A stretch of 64,000 bases of DNA from Gammaproteobacteria bacterium (lineage in GTDB: Bacteria; Pseudomonadota; Gammaproteobacteria; Pseudomonadales; JADFDG01), in the NCBI GenBank assembly GCA_018262975.1, contig JADFDG010000005.1:62001-126000 (forward strand), written 5' to 3'. Both the position numbers and the translations under genes were made by a program. Shown piece by piece: positions 29,381 to 37,724 of the stretch. The notes beneath the pieces are model-generated. The model saw only the letters and a list, made by a program, of their open reading frames with translations, was not told the origin of the DNA and made no database searches. The first letter of the stretch is position 1; each line of letters begins with the position of its first letter.

Positions 29381-30280
29381 TCAGAAGTACCCTTCCTGCT
29401 TCTTCTTCTCCATCGACGCGGACTGATCGTGGTCGATCATGCGGCCCTGGCGCTCGGAGTGACGGGTGAGCAGCATTTCCTGGATGATCGCCGGCAGCGT
29501 GTCGGCCTCGGACTCGATGGCACCGGACAGCGGGTAGCAGCCGAGCGTGCGGAAGCGCACCTTCTTCATTACCGGCTGTTCGCCGGGCTTCAGGCGCATG
29601 CGGTCGTCATCGACCATGATCAGCGTACCGTCGCGATCCACCACCGGGCGCTCCGCGGCGAAATACAGCGGCACGATCGGGATGTTCTCGAGGTAGATGT
29701 ATTGCCAGATGTCCAGCTCGGTCCAGTTGGAGATCGGGAACACGCGGATGGACTCGCCCTTGTGCTTGCGCGCGTTGTACAGCTTCCACAGCTCCGGGCG
29801 CTGGTTCTTCGGGTCCCAGCGGTGCTCGGCGGAACGGAAGGAGAACACGCGCTCCTTCGCGCGCGACTTTTCCTCGTCGCGGCGCGCGCCACCGAAGGCG
29901 GCATCGAAACCGTACTTGTCGAGCGCCTGCTTGAGGCCCTCGGTCTTCATCACGTCGGTGTGGATGGCCGAACCGTGGTCGAAGGGATTGATGTTGCGCG
30001 CCACGCCTTCCGGGTTGATGTGCACCAGCAGGTCCATGCCGGACTCGCGCGCCATGCGGTCGCGCATCGCGTACATGTCGCGGAACTTCCAGCGCGTGTC
30101 CACGTGCAGCAGCGGGAACGGCGGCGGCGCCGGGAAGAACGCCTTGCGCGCCAGGTGCAGCATTACGGCGCTGTCCTTGCCGATGGAATAGAGCATCACC
30201 GGGTTGTCGGACTCGGCGACAACCTCGCGCATGATGTGGATGCTCTCGGCTTCCAGCCGTTGCAGGTGGGTGAGGGACAT
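29381..30280 (-). CDS. cysD: Sulfate adenylyltransferase subunit 2 CysD
   Basis: A 299-residue PP-loop ATP-binding subunit that adenylates sulfate to APS together with CysN. Motifs: [19 protein letters not shown], the conserved [20 protein letters not shown] and [10 protein letters not shown]. Start [10 protein letters not shown] at 30280 is the family start; codons further upstream are not conserved. First gene of cysD-cysN-yeeE-yedE. No cysB-type site was identified. Confidence 0.95.
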   Translation of the reverse strand: MSLTHLQRLEAESIHIMREVVAESDNPVMLYSIGKDSAVMLHLARKAFFPAPPPFPLLHVDTRWKFRDMYAMRDRMARESGMDLLVHINPEGVARNINPFDHGSAIHTDVMKTEGLKQALDKYGFDAAFGGARRDEEKSRAKERVFSFRSAEHRWDPKNQRPELWKLYNARKHKGESIRVFPISNWTELDIWQYIYLENIPIVPLYFAAERPVVDRDGTLIMVDDDRMRLKPGEQPVMKKVRFRTLGCYPLSGAIESEADTLPAIIQEMLLTRHSERQGRMIDHDQSASMEKKKQEGYF

Positions 30281-30382
30281 GGGGGCCTCAACGGGAATTC
30301 GGGGATTTGACCGGGCGGCAAGATAGCCGGTCCCGGCCACCCGGAACAGGAATAAACAGTCCTATCCTTATTCCTATTTCCT

Positions 30383-30442
30383 GTAGAGAGGGGGCCATGC
30401 CCCCGAGCTTTTTACAAATCGGGGGCATGGCCCCCTCTCTAC
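30383..30442. repeat. REP pair, site 14
   Basis: Forward 30383-30406 followed by a T5 run, reverse 30419-30442; 12-nt loop, the shortest in the window, between the cysD leader and the hydrolase gene. Confidence 0.95.
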
Positions 30443-30456
30443 GAAGAGCGGAGCGG

Positions 30457-31086
30457 TCAGGACAGGAACGGGTTGTACTTCTTCTCGTCCCCGAAGGTGC
30501 TCATGGGCCCGTGGCCGGGGATGAAGGCCACGTCGTCGCCCAGGGGCAGCAGATTGTCCTTGATGGCGCTGATCAACTGGTCGTAGTTGCCGCCCGGGAA
30601 GTCGGTGCGGCCGATACTGTTCTGGAACAGCACGTCGCCCACGATGGCCAGGCGGTCGGCCGGCGAGAAGAACACCACGTGGCCGGGGGTGTGGCCGGGG
30701 CAGTGGCGCACGTCGAGGGTGACGTTGCCCACCTGGACGGTATCGCCCTGGTGCAGCCAGCGGTCGGGCTTGAACGGCAGGGCCGGCGGGAAGCCGAACA
30801 TCTTCGCCTGCTGCACCAGGCCGTCAATCCAGTACTGGTCGCCCTCGTGCGGGCCCTCGATGGGGATGCCCAGCTTCTGCGCCAGCTCGCCGGTACCGCC
30901 GGCGTGGTCGATGTGGGCGTGGGTCAGCAGGATCTTGCTGATGGTCACCCCCTCCTCGGCCGCCGCCTCGAGGATCTGGTCGAGGTCGCCGCCCGGGTCG
31001 ATGACCGCCCCCTGCTTCGTCTCCTCGCACCACAGCAGGGTGCAGTTCTGCTCGAACTGCGTCACCGGAATGATCACCACACGCAC
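30457..31086 (-). CDS. Metallo-beta-lactamase fold hydrolase (YcbL/glyoxalase II-like)
   Basis: A 209-residue hydrolase with the binuclear zinc motif THAHIDHAGG, HCPGHTPGH, GDVLF and the C-terminal IPGHGP histidine. The short length and absence of the glyoxalase II substrate domain place it with the YcbL-like type II glyoxalases; the thioester substrate is not known. GTG at 31086 (MRVVIIPVTQFEQNC) is preferred to GTG 31095 because GAGGAG (31100-31095) then has normal spacing. Confidence 0.88.
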   Translation of the reverse strand: MRVVIIPVTQFEQNCTLLWCEETKQGAVIDPGGDLDQILEAAAEEGVTISKILLTHAHIDHAGGTGELAQKLGIPIEGPHEGDQYWIDGLVQQAKMFGFPPALPFKPDRWLHQGDTVQVGNVTLDVRHCPGHTPGHVVFFSPADRLAIVGDVLFQNSIGRTDFPGGNYDQLISAIKDNLLPLGDDVAFIPGHGPMSTFGDEKKYNPFLS

Positions 31087-31121
31087 GCTGCACACTCCTC
31101 AATGGGGCTCAGCCGCCTATT

Positions 31122-31226
31122 GTAGAGAGGGGGCCATGCCCCCGACGCCCTTCCGCCCCAAAAAACAATCGGGGGCATGGCCCCCTCGCTACGAAAAGCG
31201 GGTCGGGGGCATGGCCCCCTCGCTAC
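31122..31226. repeat. REP triplet, site 15
   Basis: Forward 31122-31145; reverse 31169-31192 and 31203-31226. The last unit ends ten bases before the DUF4279 start codon, and its terminal TAC is part of a -10-like TACAAT. Confidence 0.95.
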
Positions 31227-31229
31227 AAT
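31224..31229 (+). promoter_or_regulatory. TACAAT hexamer made partly from a REP end, 6 nt before ATG
   Basis: The first three bases are the reverse complement of the REP GTA foot. Distance to ATG 31236 is 6 nt, the same as at srkA, with no ribosome site. Confidence 0.45.
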
Positions 31230-31235
31230 GACGGG

Positions 31236-31694
31236 ATGATCAACCCCGACCTGGCCATCTACCTGCTCATCACCGGCTACGGCGACGACCCGGCGCCGGT
31301 GACGGACCTGCTGGGCCTCACCCCCACCCACGTGTGGCGACGCGGCGACGCCTTCTGCGAGGACGTGCCCGAAGCGCGCCGCCTGCGCAGCCAGTGGATG
31401 CTGGCCAGCGGCCTGCCGGCGCACGAGGCCGGTTTCGGCGCCCATGCCCGCGCCCTGCTGGAGATGCTCGAACCGCGCGCCGAGGCCGTGCAGCGCGCCG
31501 CGCAGCAGTGGCAGGTGTCGCTGGTGGTGGGCAGCTTCTTCCACCACGGCGACCCCGCGCTCTATCTCGACGAGGACGTCCTCACGCGTCTGGCGGCACT
31601 GGGCCTGGAGGCCAGCTTCGACCAGATCGAACACCGCCCCGGCTTCGGCACCCCGCTCGCCTTCGACGACGAGCCCACCGACCCCTTCCTGTAG
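31236..31694 (+). CDS. DUF4279 domain protein
   Basis: A 152-residue soluble protein matching the DUF4279 pattern: YLLITGYGDDPAPVTDLLGLTPTHVWRRGD at the N-terminus, a Trp/Leu-rich middle and a C-terminal strand. Family function is unknown; members are often found in accessory regions. No ribosome site, possible leaderless message. The stop TAG is the foot of a REP unit. Confidence 0.75.
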   Translation: MINPDLAIYLLITGYGDDPAPVTDLLGLTPTHVWRRGDAFCEDVPEARRLRSQWMLASGLPAHEAGFGAHARALLEMLEPRAEAVQRAAQQWQVSLVVGSFFHHGDPALYLDEDVLTRLAALGLEASFDQIEHRPGFGTPLAFDDEPTDPFL

Positions 31695-31757
31695 CGAGGG
31701 GGCCATGCCCCCGATGCTTTTGCTTTCTACAAATCGGGGGCGTGGCCCCCTCTCTAC
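31691..31757. repeat. REP pair, site 16
   Basis: Forward 31691-31714 (gives the DUF4279 stop), reverse 31734-31757 (CGT loop). Confidence 0.95.
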
Positions 31758-31888
31758 GCGCGGGGCGAACCATCGTGCGAAATATCACGCGCAACGTCTG
31801 GCTAACGAATCACATATCCTGTTGTTTTACTTAGCAACAATAATGGGATACGCTTCGCAAATACCCCCGAAATCCCGACCGAACAGGT

Positions 31889-33094
31889 ATGTACGCCCCT
31901 ACCCCCTGGCTGCCATCAGAGTCCTCCCCGAACACCGCCTCGCTGGCGGCGCTGCGGACCATGGCCAGCGAACTGCGGCGACTGGACGCGACGCTAGCCG
32001 CCCGGGTCTCCGCAGGGGCGCGGCCCGGACTGAGCGCGGCACTGGCACTGGTCAACAGTTATTACTCCAACCGCATTGAAGGCAACCCGACCCGCCTGCG
32101 CGACATCGAGCAGGCCGCGGCCAGGCAGCCCGCTGCCCAAGACCACCACACGCGCGAACACACCGCGTGGATACGCACGCAGGGCCAACTCGATACGCTG
32201 GCCGCGCAATTCCCGGTCGCCAGCATTGATTTCATCAACGCAGTACACGGCGCGCTTTACGCAGACGCCACACCCGAGTCACTCGCCTTGCGCAACAGCG
32301 TCGGCGAAACCAAGGCCCACATGGCAGCCGGCGCATTGCGGCCGGATCAACCGGAGCCGGCGGCGCGGGAAGTCCTGGTCGGCCTGCACCATGCGCCCGG
32401 TGCACACGAAGTGCGCGCACTGCTCGAGCAACTGTTCGCGCAAGTGAATGCACCCACCATCACCGGTGACCGGCAACTGATTGCCGCGGCCTGCCTGCAT
32501 CACCGCTTGTCATGGATCCACCCGTATCCGGATGGCAATGGCCGCATCAACCGCCTGCAAACCGACGCCTGGCTGCGCCACGCCTGCGGCCTGGAAGGCT
32601 ATGGCCTGTGGTCGATGTCGCGCGGCTTCGCGCGAAGCGTCACCACATACATGAACGCCTTGCGGCAGGCGGACCGGGAGCGCGCAGGAGATCTCGACGG
32701 CCGCGGCAACCTGAGCGAACGTGGCCTGCTGGCCTTCTGCGAGTACTTCCTGCAAACGGCAGTCGACCAGACGCGCTTCATGAGCGACGCGCTGGACCCA
32801 CCGCAATTCCTCGACCGACTCGAAAAATGGGCGCTAGTCGGCGGCCCGGGCTTCGACGTCGCACGCAAACTGTCGAGCAAGCACCTGCTCGCGCTCGAGC
32901 TCGCCTGGACCCGGGGCCATGTCACCAGCGCCCAACTGGCCTCGCGCGCCAACGCCACCGAGCGCACGGCCCAATACTGCATCCGGGACCTGCAGGACTG
33001 CTCGCGCCCCTTCCTTGCCGAAGTGGGCGCCGGCCGCTACGCCATGCAGTTTCCGGTGGCCGCCTGCGAACACTGGTTCCCCGACCTGTTCTGA
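31889..33094 (+). CDS. Fic family protein (AMP-transferase fold)
   Basis: A 401-residue protein with the Fic core HPYPDGNGRINR (residues about 211-222), which normally transfers AMP or another phosphate-containing group to a target Ser, Thr or Tyr. The N-terminal YYSNRIEGNPT helix carries the (S/T)xxxE(G/N) inhibitory motif, so this is a self-inhibited class II Fic. The C-terminus (STRATERTAQYC-like winged helix, about 340-385) may bind DNA or a partner. Upstream, TGTTG and CAACA arms flank ten bases (about 31819-31838). Targets unknown. Confidence 0.85.
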   Translation: MYAPTPWLPSESSPNTASLAALRTMASELRRLDATLAARVSAGARPGLSAALALVNSYYSNRIEGNPTRLRDIEQAAARQPAAQDHHTREHTAWIRTQGQLDTLAAQFPVASIDFINAVHGALYADATPESLALRNSVGETKAHMAAGALRPDQPEPAAREVLVGLHHAPGAHEVRALLEQLFAQVNAPTITGDRQLIAAACLHHRLSWIHPYPDGNGRINRLQTDAWLRHACGLEGYGLWSMSRGFARSVTTYMNALRQADRERAGDLDGRGNLSERGLLAFCEYFLQTAVDQTRFMSDALDPPQFLDRLEKWALVGGPGFDVARKLSSKHLLALELAWTRGHVTSAQLASRANATERTAQYCIRDLQDCSRPFLAEVGAGRYAMQFPVAACEHWFPDLF

Positions 33095-33111
33095 CCCCCG
33101 CCCCACCCTTC

Positions 33112-33210
33112 GTAGCGAGGGGGCCATGCCCCAACCCGCCCTTGCCCTTCGTAGAGAGGGGGCCATGCCCCCGATTGGTAAAAGCGTCGGGGGCATGGCC
33201 CCCCCTCTAC
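33112..33210. repeat. REP triplet, site 17
   Basis: Forward units 33112-33132 (3' end diverged after GCCCC) and 33151-33174, reverse unit 33187-33210 (one base changed in the foot side). Confidence 0.9.
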
Positions 33211-33219
33211 AGAAGAGCG

Positions 33220-33337
33220 GTTCTGCGATCGCAGATTATCCGGGGCGCAATCACCCCGTCCCCTACAAAAATCCACGCTCGCAGATTTTTCCGCCCCATC
33301 CCACCGCGCAACAGGTAATATTCTGCGATCGAAGAAT
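33220..33337. promoter_or_regulatory. Two HipB-type operators and one half-site at exact 50-bp spacing
   Basis: O1 33220-33237 reads GTTCT-N8-AGATT with perfect inner palindrome TCTGCGATCGCAGA. O2 33320-33337 reads ATTCT-N8-AGAAT with a GCGATCGA core. A half-site CGCAGATT occurs at 33280-33287, exactly 50 bp after the same bases of O1 (33230-33237) and 50 before the equivalent position of O2. O2 ends 12 nt before hipB. Confidence 0.6.
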
Positions 33338-33349
33338 CCGGGCCTACCC

Positions 33350-33583
33350 ATGGATCCCACCGTCCCCATCCGCACGCCCGCCGACCTGGGCGACCTCATC
33401 CGGCGCACCCGCAAGCAACTGGGGATGACGCAGGCCGAGCTGGCCGCCATCACCGGCCTGAGCCTCGCGTTCGTCAATCACGTGGAGAACGGCAAGGCGA
33501 CTGCGCAACTGGGCAAAACATTGATGCTGCTGCAGCAACTGGGCATCCGCCTGCACGCGCGGACACCGGAGCACCCGGCATGA
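33350..33583 (+). CDS. hipB: HipB-like antitoxin, XRE-family repressor
   Basis: A 77-residue protein with one helix-turn-helix (MTQAELAAITGLSLAFVNHVENGKA, residues 25-49), matching HipB antitoxins that bind the operator DNA and sequester HipA. The stop overlaps the hipA start (ATGA), the classical hipBA arrangement. Expected to repress its own promoter through the upstream repeats. Confidence 0.88.
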   Translation: MDPTVPIRTPADLGDLIRRTRKQLGMTQAELAAITGLSLAFVNHVENGKATAQLGKTLMLLQQLGIRLHARTPEHPA

Positions 33584-34881
33584 GCGGACCGTGGGAAGCC
33601 GGCGCGCGCCGGCTGGACGTCTTCCTCAACGAATCGCGCGTTGGCGAACTGGCAACGCGCGATGACATCTGGGCATTTCGCTACGACAGCGGCTGGATGG
33701 ACCGGCAGCGCATGCCGCTGTGCAACAGCCTGCCGCTCGCACCGCACTGGCAGATCGACACGCCCACGCAGCGACCCGCCTTCTGGTTTTTCGAAAACCT
33801 GCTGCCGGAAGAACAGGCCCTGCAGGCCACGGCGCGCACGCTGGGACTACGTCCCGAGCAGCACTTCGAACTGCTGGCAGCGCTGGGCGCCGAATCCGCC
33901 GGTGCGCTCACGCTGCTGCCGCCGGGCAGCGCGCCCGGTGCAGCCGATATCCGCATCCTCGATGACAGCACGTTTCAACATCGCCTGCGCGACCTGGCCG
34001 GCGGCAGCCTGACGCGTGACGCACCGAAACGCATGAGCCTCGCCGGTGCGCAGCACAAACTCGCGGTGATCTACGACAGCACCCACGATTGCCTCTACGA
34101 ACCCGTGGGTACCCAAGCGTCCACGCACATCCTCAAGCCACAGCACCCGCACCCTTACTACAGCCACAGCGTCGCCAACGAATATTTCTGCATGCGGCTG
34201 GCAGACGCGAGCGGATTGCCGGTGCCACCTGTCTGGATCCACCGGACCGGGACACAGTCCGTTTACCTGGTTGAGCGATTTGACCGGCGACGCGGGCCGG
34301 ATGACGTGCAGCGACTCTACGCGCTGGATACCTGCCAGTTACTGGGCATTCCGCGCCGCAGCAAATACGACGCCTCCACACTGGAGAACCTGCGCCTCGC
34401 GATCGACCAGACCACCGCACCGGCGGCCACCCGGCAACAGGTCCTGCGCTGGATCGCCTTCAACGTACTGATCGGCAACGGCGACGCGCACCTGAAAAAC
34501 CTGAGTTTCCTGCGCGACGGCGATGAACTCTGGCTGGCACCGGCCTATGACCTGGTGTCCACGGCGGTGTATGCCGTGGACGACGCCGCAGAAAGCGGCC
34601 AGGCCGACGGCCTGGCGCGCGTGGACATGGTCGTGCCGCTGGCCGGGGAGACCCGGTTGCTGGCCCTGCGCCGCCAGCACCTGCGCGACAGCGCGCGCGC
34701 CCTGGGCGCCCGCCCGGCGGCAATGGATACCGTCCTCGACCGGCTGCTCGCGCAGTTGCCAGCCGCCGCCGACCGCCTGCTGGCGGAAATCGAAACGGCC
34801 GCCTGGGCCGACGCGGGCGCACGCCGCCTGCTGCGCCAGATCCGCCACGCCGTCATCGCCCGCATGGCCCCCTCGCTATAA
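33580..34881 (+). CDS. hipA: HipA family serine/threonine kinase toxin
   Basis: A 433-residue HipA kinase. Classical members phosphorylate glutamyl-tRNA synthetase and induce dormancy. Visible: N-terminal DVFLNESRVGEL subdomain, SLAGAQHKLAVIYD ATP-binding loop, STHILKPQHPHPYY, catalytic NVLIGNGDAHLKNLSF and metal-binding APAYDLVST. All catalytic parts look intact. The last five residues (MAPSL) and the stop are encoded by a partial REP unit at 34862-34878, so the natural C-terminus seems to have been replaced. Confidence 0.88.
   Translation: MSGPWEAGARRLDVFLNESRVGELATRDDIWAFRYDSGWMDRQRMPLCNSLPLAPHWQIDTPTQRPAFWFFENLLPEEQALQATARTLGLRPEQHFELLAALGAESAGALTLLPPGSAPGAADIRILDDSTFQHRLRDLAGGSLTRDAPKRMSLAGAQHKLAVIYDSTHDCLYEPVGTQASTHILKPQHPHPYYSHSVANEYFCMRLADASGLPVPPVWIHRTGTQSVYLVERFDRRRGPDDVQRLYALDTCQLLGIPRRSKYDASTLENLRLAIDQTTAPAATRQQVLRWIAFNVLIGNGDAHLKNLSFLRDGDELWLAPAYDLVSTAVYAVDDAAESGQADGLARVDMVVPLAGETRLLALRRQHLRDSARALGARPAAMDTVLDRLLAQLPAAADRLLAEIETAAWADAGARRLLRQIRHAVIARMAPSL
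34862..34878 (-). repeat. Partial REP unit forming the end of hipA, site 18
   Basis: Reverse unit lacking its TCGGGG start: GCATGGCCCCCTCGCTA remains, and the final CTAC is changed to CTAT so that TAA follows. Confidence 0.8.
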
Positions 34882-35664
34882 ATGAACGAAAATGACCGGA
34901 TGACCGCCCGCCTGCTCACGCTCCCCGAAAACACCGCCGGCCGCGACTTCGTGGTGAGCGACATCCACGGCTATTTCGATGCGCTGGACGCCGCACTCGC
35001 CACACGAGCATTCGATGCGCAGAAGGACCGCCTGGTCTCCGTGGGCGACCTCATCGACCGCGGCCCGCAATCGCCGCGGGCGCTGCACTACCTCGCACAA
35101 CCGTGGTTCTTCTGCGTGCGCGGCAACCACGAGCAGGCCATGCTCGACTGGCTGAACCCGCTGCTGGCCGGCGCCGCACCGGCCATCGTGCGCGATGCCG
35201 CCATGCGCCATGCGTCATTCGGTGGCGACTGGGTATTGCCGCTGCTCACGCGCGCGCTGCACCCGCAACAACCGGACACGCGCGAAGCCGCGCAATGGCA
35301 GCAGGCACTCGGCGCGCTGCCGCTGGCCATCGAGATCCCGCGCAAGGGCGAGCGCATCGGCGTGGTGCATGCCACGGTGCCGGGCGGCGACTGGGCGCAA
35401 TATGAAAACCGCGCGCCGCTGGACGAACCGCTGGCGCCGGGCGAACTGGCGACGTTCTGGCACCGTCGCCCGCTGGACGATGCCCCCGAACAACGCGTGC
35501 GCGGCATCGACCGCGTGTACGCCGGTCACAACGTGGTGGACAAGCCGGAAGTGATCGGCAACCTGCACATGATCGAGACGGGTGCGTGGAAAGGCCGCGC
35601 GCTGACGCTCATTGATCTCGACGACAAGCCCGCCCCGAAAAAACGCTGGCGACTCTTCCTGTAG
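34882..35664 (+). CDS. PPP-type metallophosphatase (lambda/PrpA-like)
   Basis: A 260-residue Ser/Thr phosphatase-like protein with the full metal signature: DIHG (residues about 28-31), GDLIDRGP, RGNHE and a late GH in YAGHNVV. Bacterial members include the lambda and PrpA/PrpB phosphatases and ApaH relatives. ATG 34882 directly abuts the hipA stop, so it may be co-transcribed with hipBA; an antagonistic pairing of kinase and phosphatase is only a suggestion. The stop TAG is the foot of a REP unit. Confidence 0.85.
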   Translation: MNENDRMTARLLTLPENTAGRDFVVSDIHGYFDALDAALATRAFDAQKDRLVSVGDLIDRGPQSPRALHYLAQPWFFCVRGNHEQAMLDWLNPLLAGAAPAIVRDAAMRHASFGGDWVLPLLTRALHPQQPDTREAAQWQQALGALPLAIEIPRKGERIGVVHATVPGGDWAQYENRAPLDEPLAPGELATFWHRRPLDDAPEQRVRGIDRVYAGHNVVDKPEVIGNLHMIETGAWKGRALTLIDLDDKPAPKKRWRLFL

Positions 35665-35796
35665 AGAGGGGGCCATGCCCCCGATGCTCTTGCTTTACGC
35701 CAATCGGGGGCATGGCCCCCTCTCTACGAAGTGCGGGTCGGGGGCATGGCCCCCTCGCTACGAAGTGCGGGTCGGGGCCATGGCCCCCCTCTCTAC
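35661..35796. repeat. REP quadruplet, site 19
   Basis: Forward 35661-35684 (stop of the phosphatase gene); reverse 35704-35727, 35738-35761 and 35772-35796 (variant with G4-CCATGG-C6). The last unit provides the TAG stop of the minus-strand gene at 35793. Confidence 0.93.
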
Positions 35797-36842
35797 AGCT
35801 TGATATTGGCAAGTGCATCTTCGAATTCGGCGAGCGCGCGTGGCGACGCCGCGAGCGCTTCGTCCACGGCCGGCTTCGCGCGCTTGAGGTAGCGGAGCGC
35901 CGAAGCGGGAAGTTCCGCCACAGCCGACTCCACCGCGCCAGGGAAACGCTCTCCCAGCACCGCCAACAGGACGCTGGCCTGGTGAATATCCTTGTCGCTC
36001 TTGGCATCACGGCCCGTGCGCAACTGCGACACCACCAATTTGTGGATCGCAAACCGCTCAGCCACAGGCACCCGCACAGGGCACGCGCCCTCGCTGCACA
36101 GCAAGGTAGCCATCGTTGTTTCTCCCAGCAGGTAAGCCAGGAATGGCAAGGTGGTGGCGTGCGCTTTCAGCTCCGGTACTTCCGCAATGCCTATGCTCGC
36201 GTCCCGGGAAGGAACCAGCAGATCGACATGGAATCTCGACTTGCCCTGCCTCTTGAAACTGGATGAAGGCTTGCGGATATCGAGCTGCGGAACCTCCACG
36301 AAATGGATACCACTGTCCCTCAACATCTCCAGAAAGGAGCTTTCCGGGTATTTTTCGAAGGCCAGTTCTTCTCGCCTGGCGACATCAACATCCTCGGTCG
36401 CGTATGCAGCCGCCCGCACGCCCATCTGGTTCAACAGGATGCCAAATGCGTGCGAGCCCACGAGCGTGGCGCCTGCCTGGAACAGGCCGTGCAGGTGCAG
36501 GGCCGCGAGCGTGGCATAGGTCTGCGAATCGGCCGCCTGAAATCCCTCGCGGATCAACAGGCGGATATCGCGCAGCAGCGCCTTGGTTTCGTTGATGCGG
36601 CCGCGAAGTGCCTCGACACCCTCATCGGCCTCGCCCACCAACCCGAGGTATTTTTCCCGCTGGGTACCCGCGCCGTCGTAGTAACGATGCACGTAATACT
36701 GCCGGCCATGCTGGTTGCTGCGCACACTGATCGAGCCCGGTGTGCCCGCAAAGACCGGCGCCCCGGATTTCACATGGCCGTCGATGGTGCCGTAGAGCGT
36801 GGAGAGCGCCGGCGGAACGGAATGGAACAGCGGTGTGCTCAT
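35793..36842 (-). CDS. GSU2403-type nucleotidyltransferase-fold protein
   Basis: A 349-residue protein. Residues 40-70 (SVRSNQHGRQYYVHRYYDGAG) resemble a small N-terminal DNA/RNA-handling module. The central part (LVGSHAFGILLNQMGVR, then ATEDVDVA) is the nucleotidyltransferase fold of the GSU2403 family, with the paired acidic residues in TEDVDVA. The C-terminal half includes AERFAIHKLVVSQLR and FHVDLLVPSRDA. Relatives resemble AbiEii/MNT-type nucleotidyl transferases, some of which act in defence or toxin systems, but no cognate partner is next to it. The stop lies in a REP foot. Confidence 0.7.
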   Translation of the reverse strand: MSTPLFHSVPPALSTLYGTIDGHVKSGAPVFAGTPGSISVRSNQHGRQYYVHRYYDGAGTQREKYLGLVGEADEGVEALRGRINETKALLRDIRLLIREGFQAADSQTYATLAALHLHGLFQAGATLVGSHAFGILLNQMGVRAAAYATEDVDVARREELAFEKYPESSFLEMLRDSGIHFVEVPQLDIRKPSSSFKRQGKSRFHVDLLVPSRDASIGIAEVPELKAHATTLPFLAYLLGETTMATLLCSEGACPVRVPVAERFAIHKLVVSQLRTGRDAKSDKDIHQASVLLAVLGERFPGAVESAVAELPASALRYLKRAKPAVDEALAASPRALAEFEDALANIKL

Positions 36843-36931
36843 GGCAGTGCCCTGATGGCGGCGAGACCAGACCGCCTATATCCCTCAAGATATCAACTCA
36901 AGGGATACGGTGCCAGCCCGCTCATCACCCT

Positions 36932-37049
36932 CTAGAGAGGGGGCCATGCCCCCGACACCTTTGCTCTCCCGCTCTTCGTAGAGAGGGGGCCATGCCCCCG
37001 ATTTTTCGTTTGAAGAGCCAGAGCATCGGGGGCATGGCCCCCTCTCTAC
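36932..37049. repeat. REP triplet, site 20
   Basis: Forward 36932-36955 (foot CTAG) and 36978-37001, reverse 37026-37049. It lies between the divergent GSU2403-type and parD-like genes, so here REPs occupy a promoter region. Confidence 0.93.
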
Positions 37050-37078
37050 ATCGGGAGTGCTGGACAACCCTGCACTTG

Positions 37079-37093
37079 TATGACACTGTCATA
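37079..37093. promoter_or_regulatory. Operator-like palindrome upstream of parDE
   Basis: TATGACA-C-TGTCATA, perfect 7-bp arms, overlapping a CATAAT -10-like hexamer (37090-37095), 34 nt before the antitoxin ATG. Expected site for the ribbon-helix-helix antitoxin. Confidence 0.6.
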
Positions 37094-37127
37094 ATTCTTC
37101 ATACACCCCGAAAGGTAGATATCCGTC

Positions 37128-37406
37128 ATGGCCAGCACCGTCGCCAAAAGCGTCCGGCTTGATGCCGACATCGACGCCCGGCTCGAAAGCCTGGCGCAAG
37201 CCAAGGACCGCGCGCCGCACTACCTGATGCGACAAGCCATCCAGGAATACGTCGAGCGCGAAGAAAAGCGGATGGCCTTCATCAGCGAAGGGCGGGCTGC
37301 CTGGGAAAATTACCAGCGCACCGGCGAGCACCTGACGATGGATGAATTCTCGACGCTGGTCGCCGAACTCAAGGCGAGGCAGGGCGGCAAGAACGCGCCG
37401 GAATGA
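37128..37406 (+). CDS. Ribbon-helix-helix antitoxin (ParD/CopG-like)
   Basis: A 92-residue protein whose first 45 residues form the ribbon-helix-helix DNA-binding fold (SVRLDADIDARLESLAQ...HYLMRQAIQEYVE). The C-terminal helix (MDEFSTLVAELKARQGG) would bind the toxin. Its stop overlaps the toxin start by four bases. Autoregulation through the palindrome at 37079 is likely. Confidence 0.85.
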   Translation: MASTVAKSVRLDADIDARLESLAQAKDRAPHYLMRQAIQEYVEREEKRMAFISEGRAAWENYQRTGEHLTMDEFSTLVAELKARQGGKNAPE

Positions 37407-37699
37407 AGGTTGTCATTACGCCGGAAGCGGCAAACGACCTGCGGCGCCTGCACGCCTTCCTCGACGAGAAGAACCCCGTAGCCGCCGATCGCGCGGTGGA
37501 TGACATCCTGGATGCGCTGCACATGCTGTCCGGGAATCCCCGCGCCGGCTTTCCTTGCCCCGAGGAACCCGACGCTCGGGAGTTGATCATACCGTCGGGA
37601 AAATCCGGCTACGTCGTGCTCTACCGGGAAGACCAGCGAACACTGGTCGTGCTTGCCATCCGCCACCAATCCGAAGCCGGCTACCCTCCACCCCTGTAG
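37403..37699 (+). CDS. RelE/ParE family toxin
   Basis: A 98-residue toxin of the RelE/ParE superfamily with the typical opening VVITPEAANDLRRLHAFL and C-terminal YVVLYREDQRTLVVLAIRH. Whether it cuts mRNA or poisons gyrase cannot be told; pairing with a ribbon-helix-helix antitoxin favours ParE-like. The last residues (PPPL) and the TAG stop run into a 29-nt palindrome of REP origin. Confidence 0.85.
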   Translation: MKVVITPEAANDLRRLHAFLDEKNPVAADRAVDDILDALHMLSGNPRAGFPCPEEPDARELIIPSGKSGYVVLYREDQRTLVVLAIRHQSEAGYPPPL

Positions 37700-37724
37700 C
37701 GAGGGGGCGATGCCCCCTCGCTAC
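37696..37724. repeat. Fused REP palindrome giving stop codons to two convergent genes, site 21
   Basis: A perfect 13-bp stem GTAGCGAGGGGGC with loop GAT and its full complement. TAG at 37697-37699 ends the toxin gene; CTA at 37721-37723 ends the minus-strand membrane gene. It looks like a forward and a reverse unit merged at their hairpin loops. Confidence 0.93.

Noticed and set aside
27850-29469. 539-codon plus-strand frame opposite cysN
   Set aside because: Shadow frame of cysN, with no domain features.
31201-31229. Full sigma-70 promoter before DUF4279
   Set aside because: A good -10-like hexamer exists but the -35 position is GC-rich REP sequence without similarity to TTGACA; reported only as a possible -10 element.
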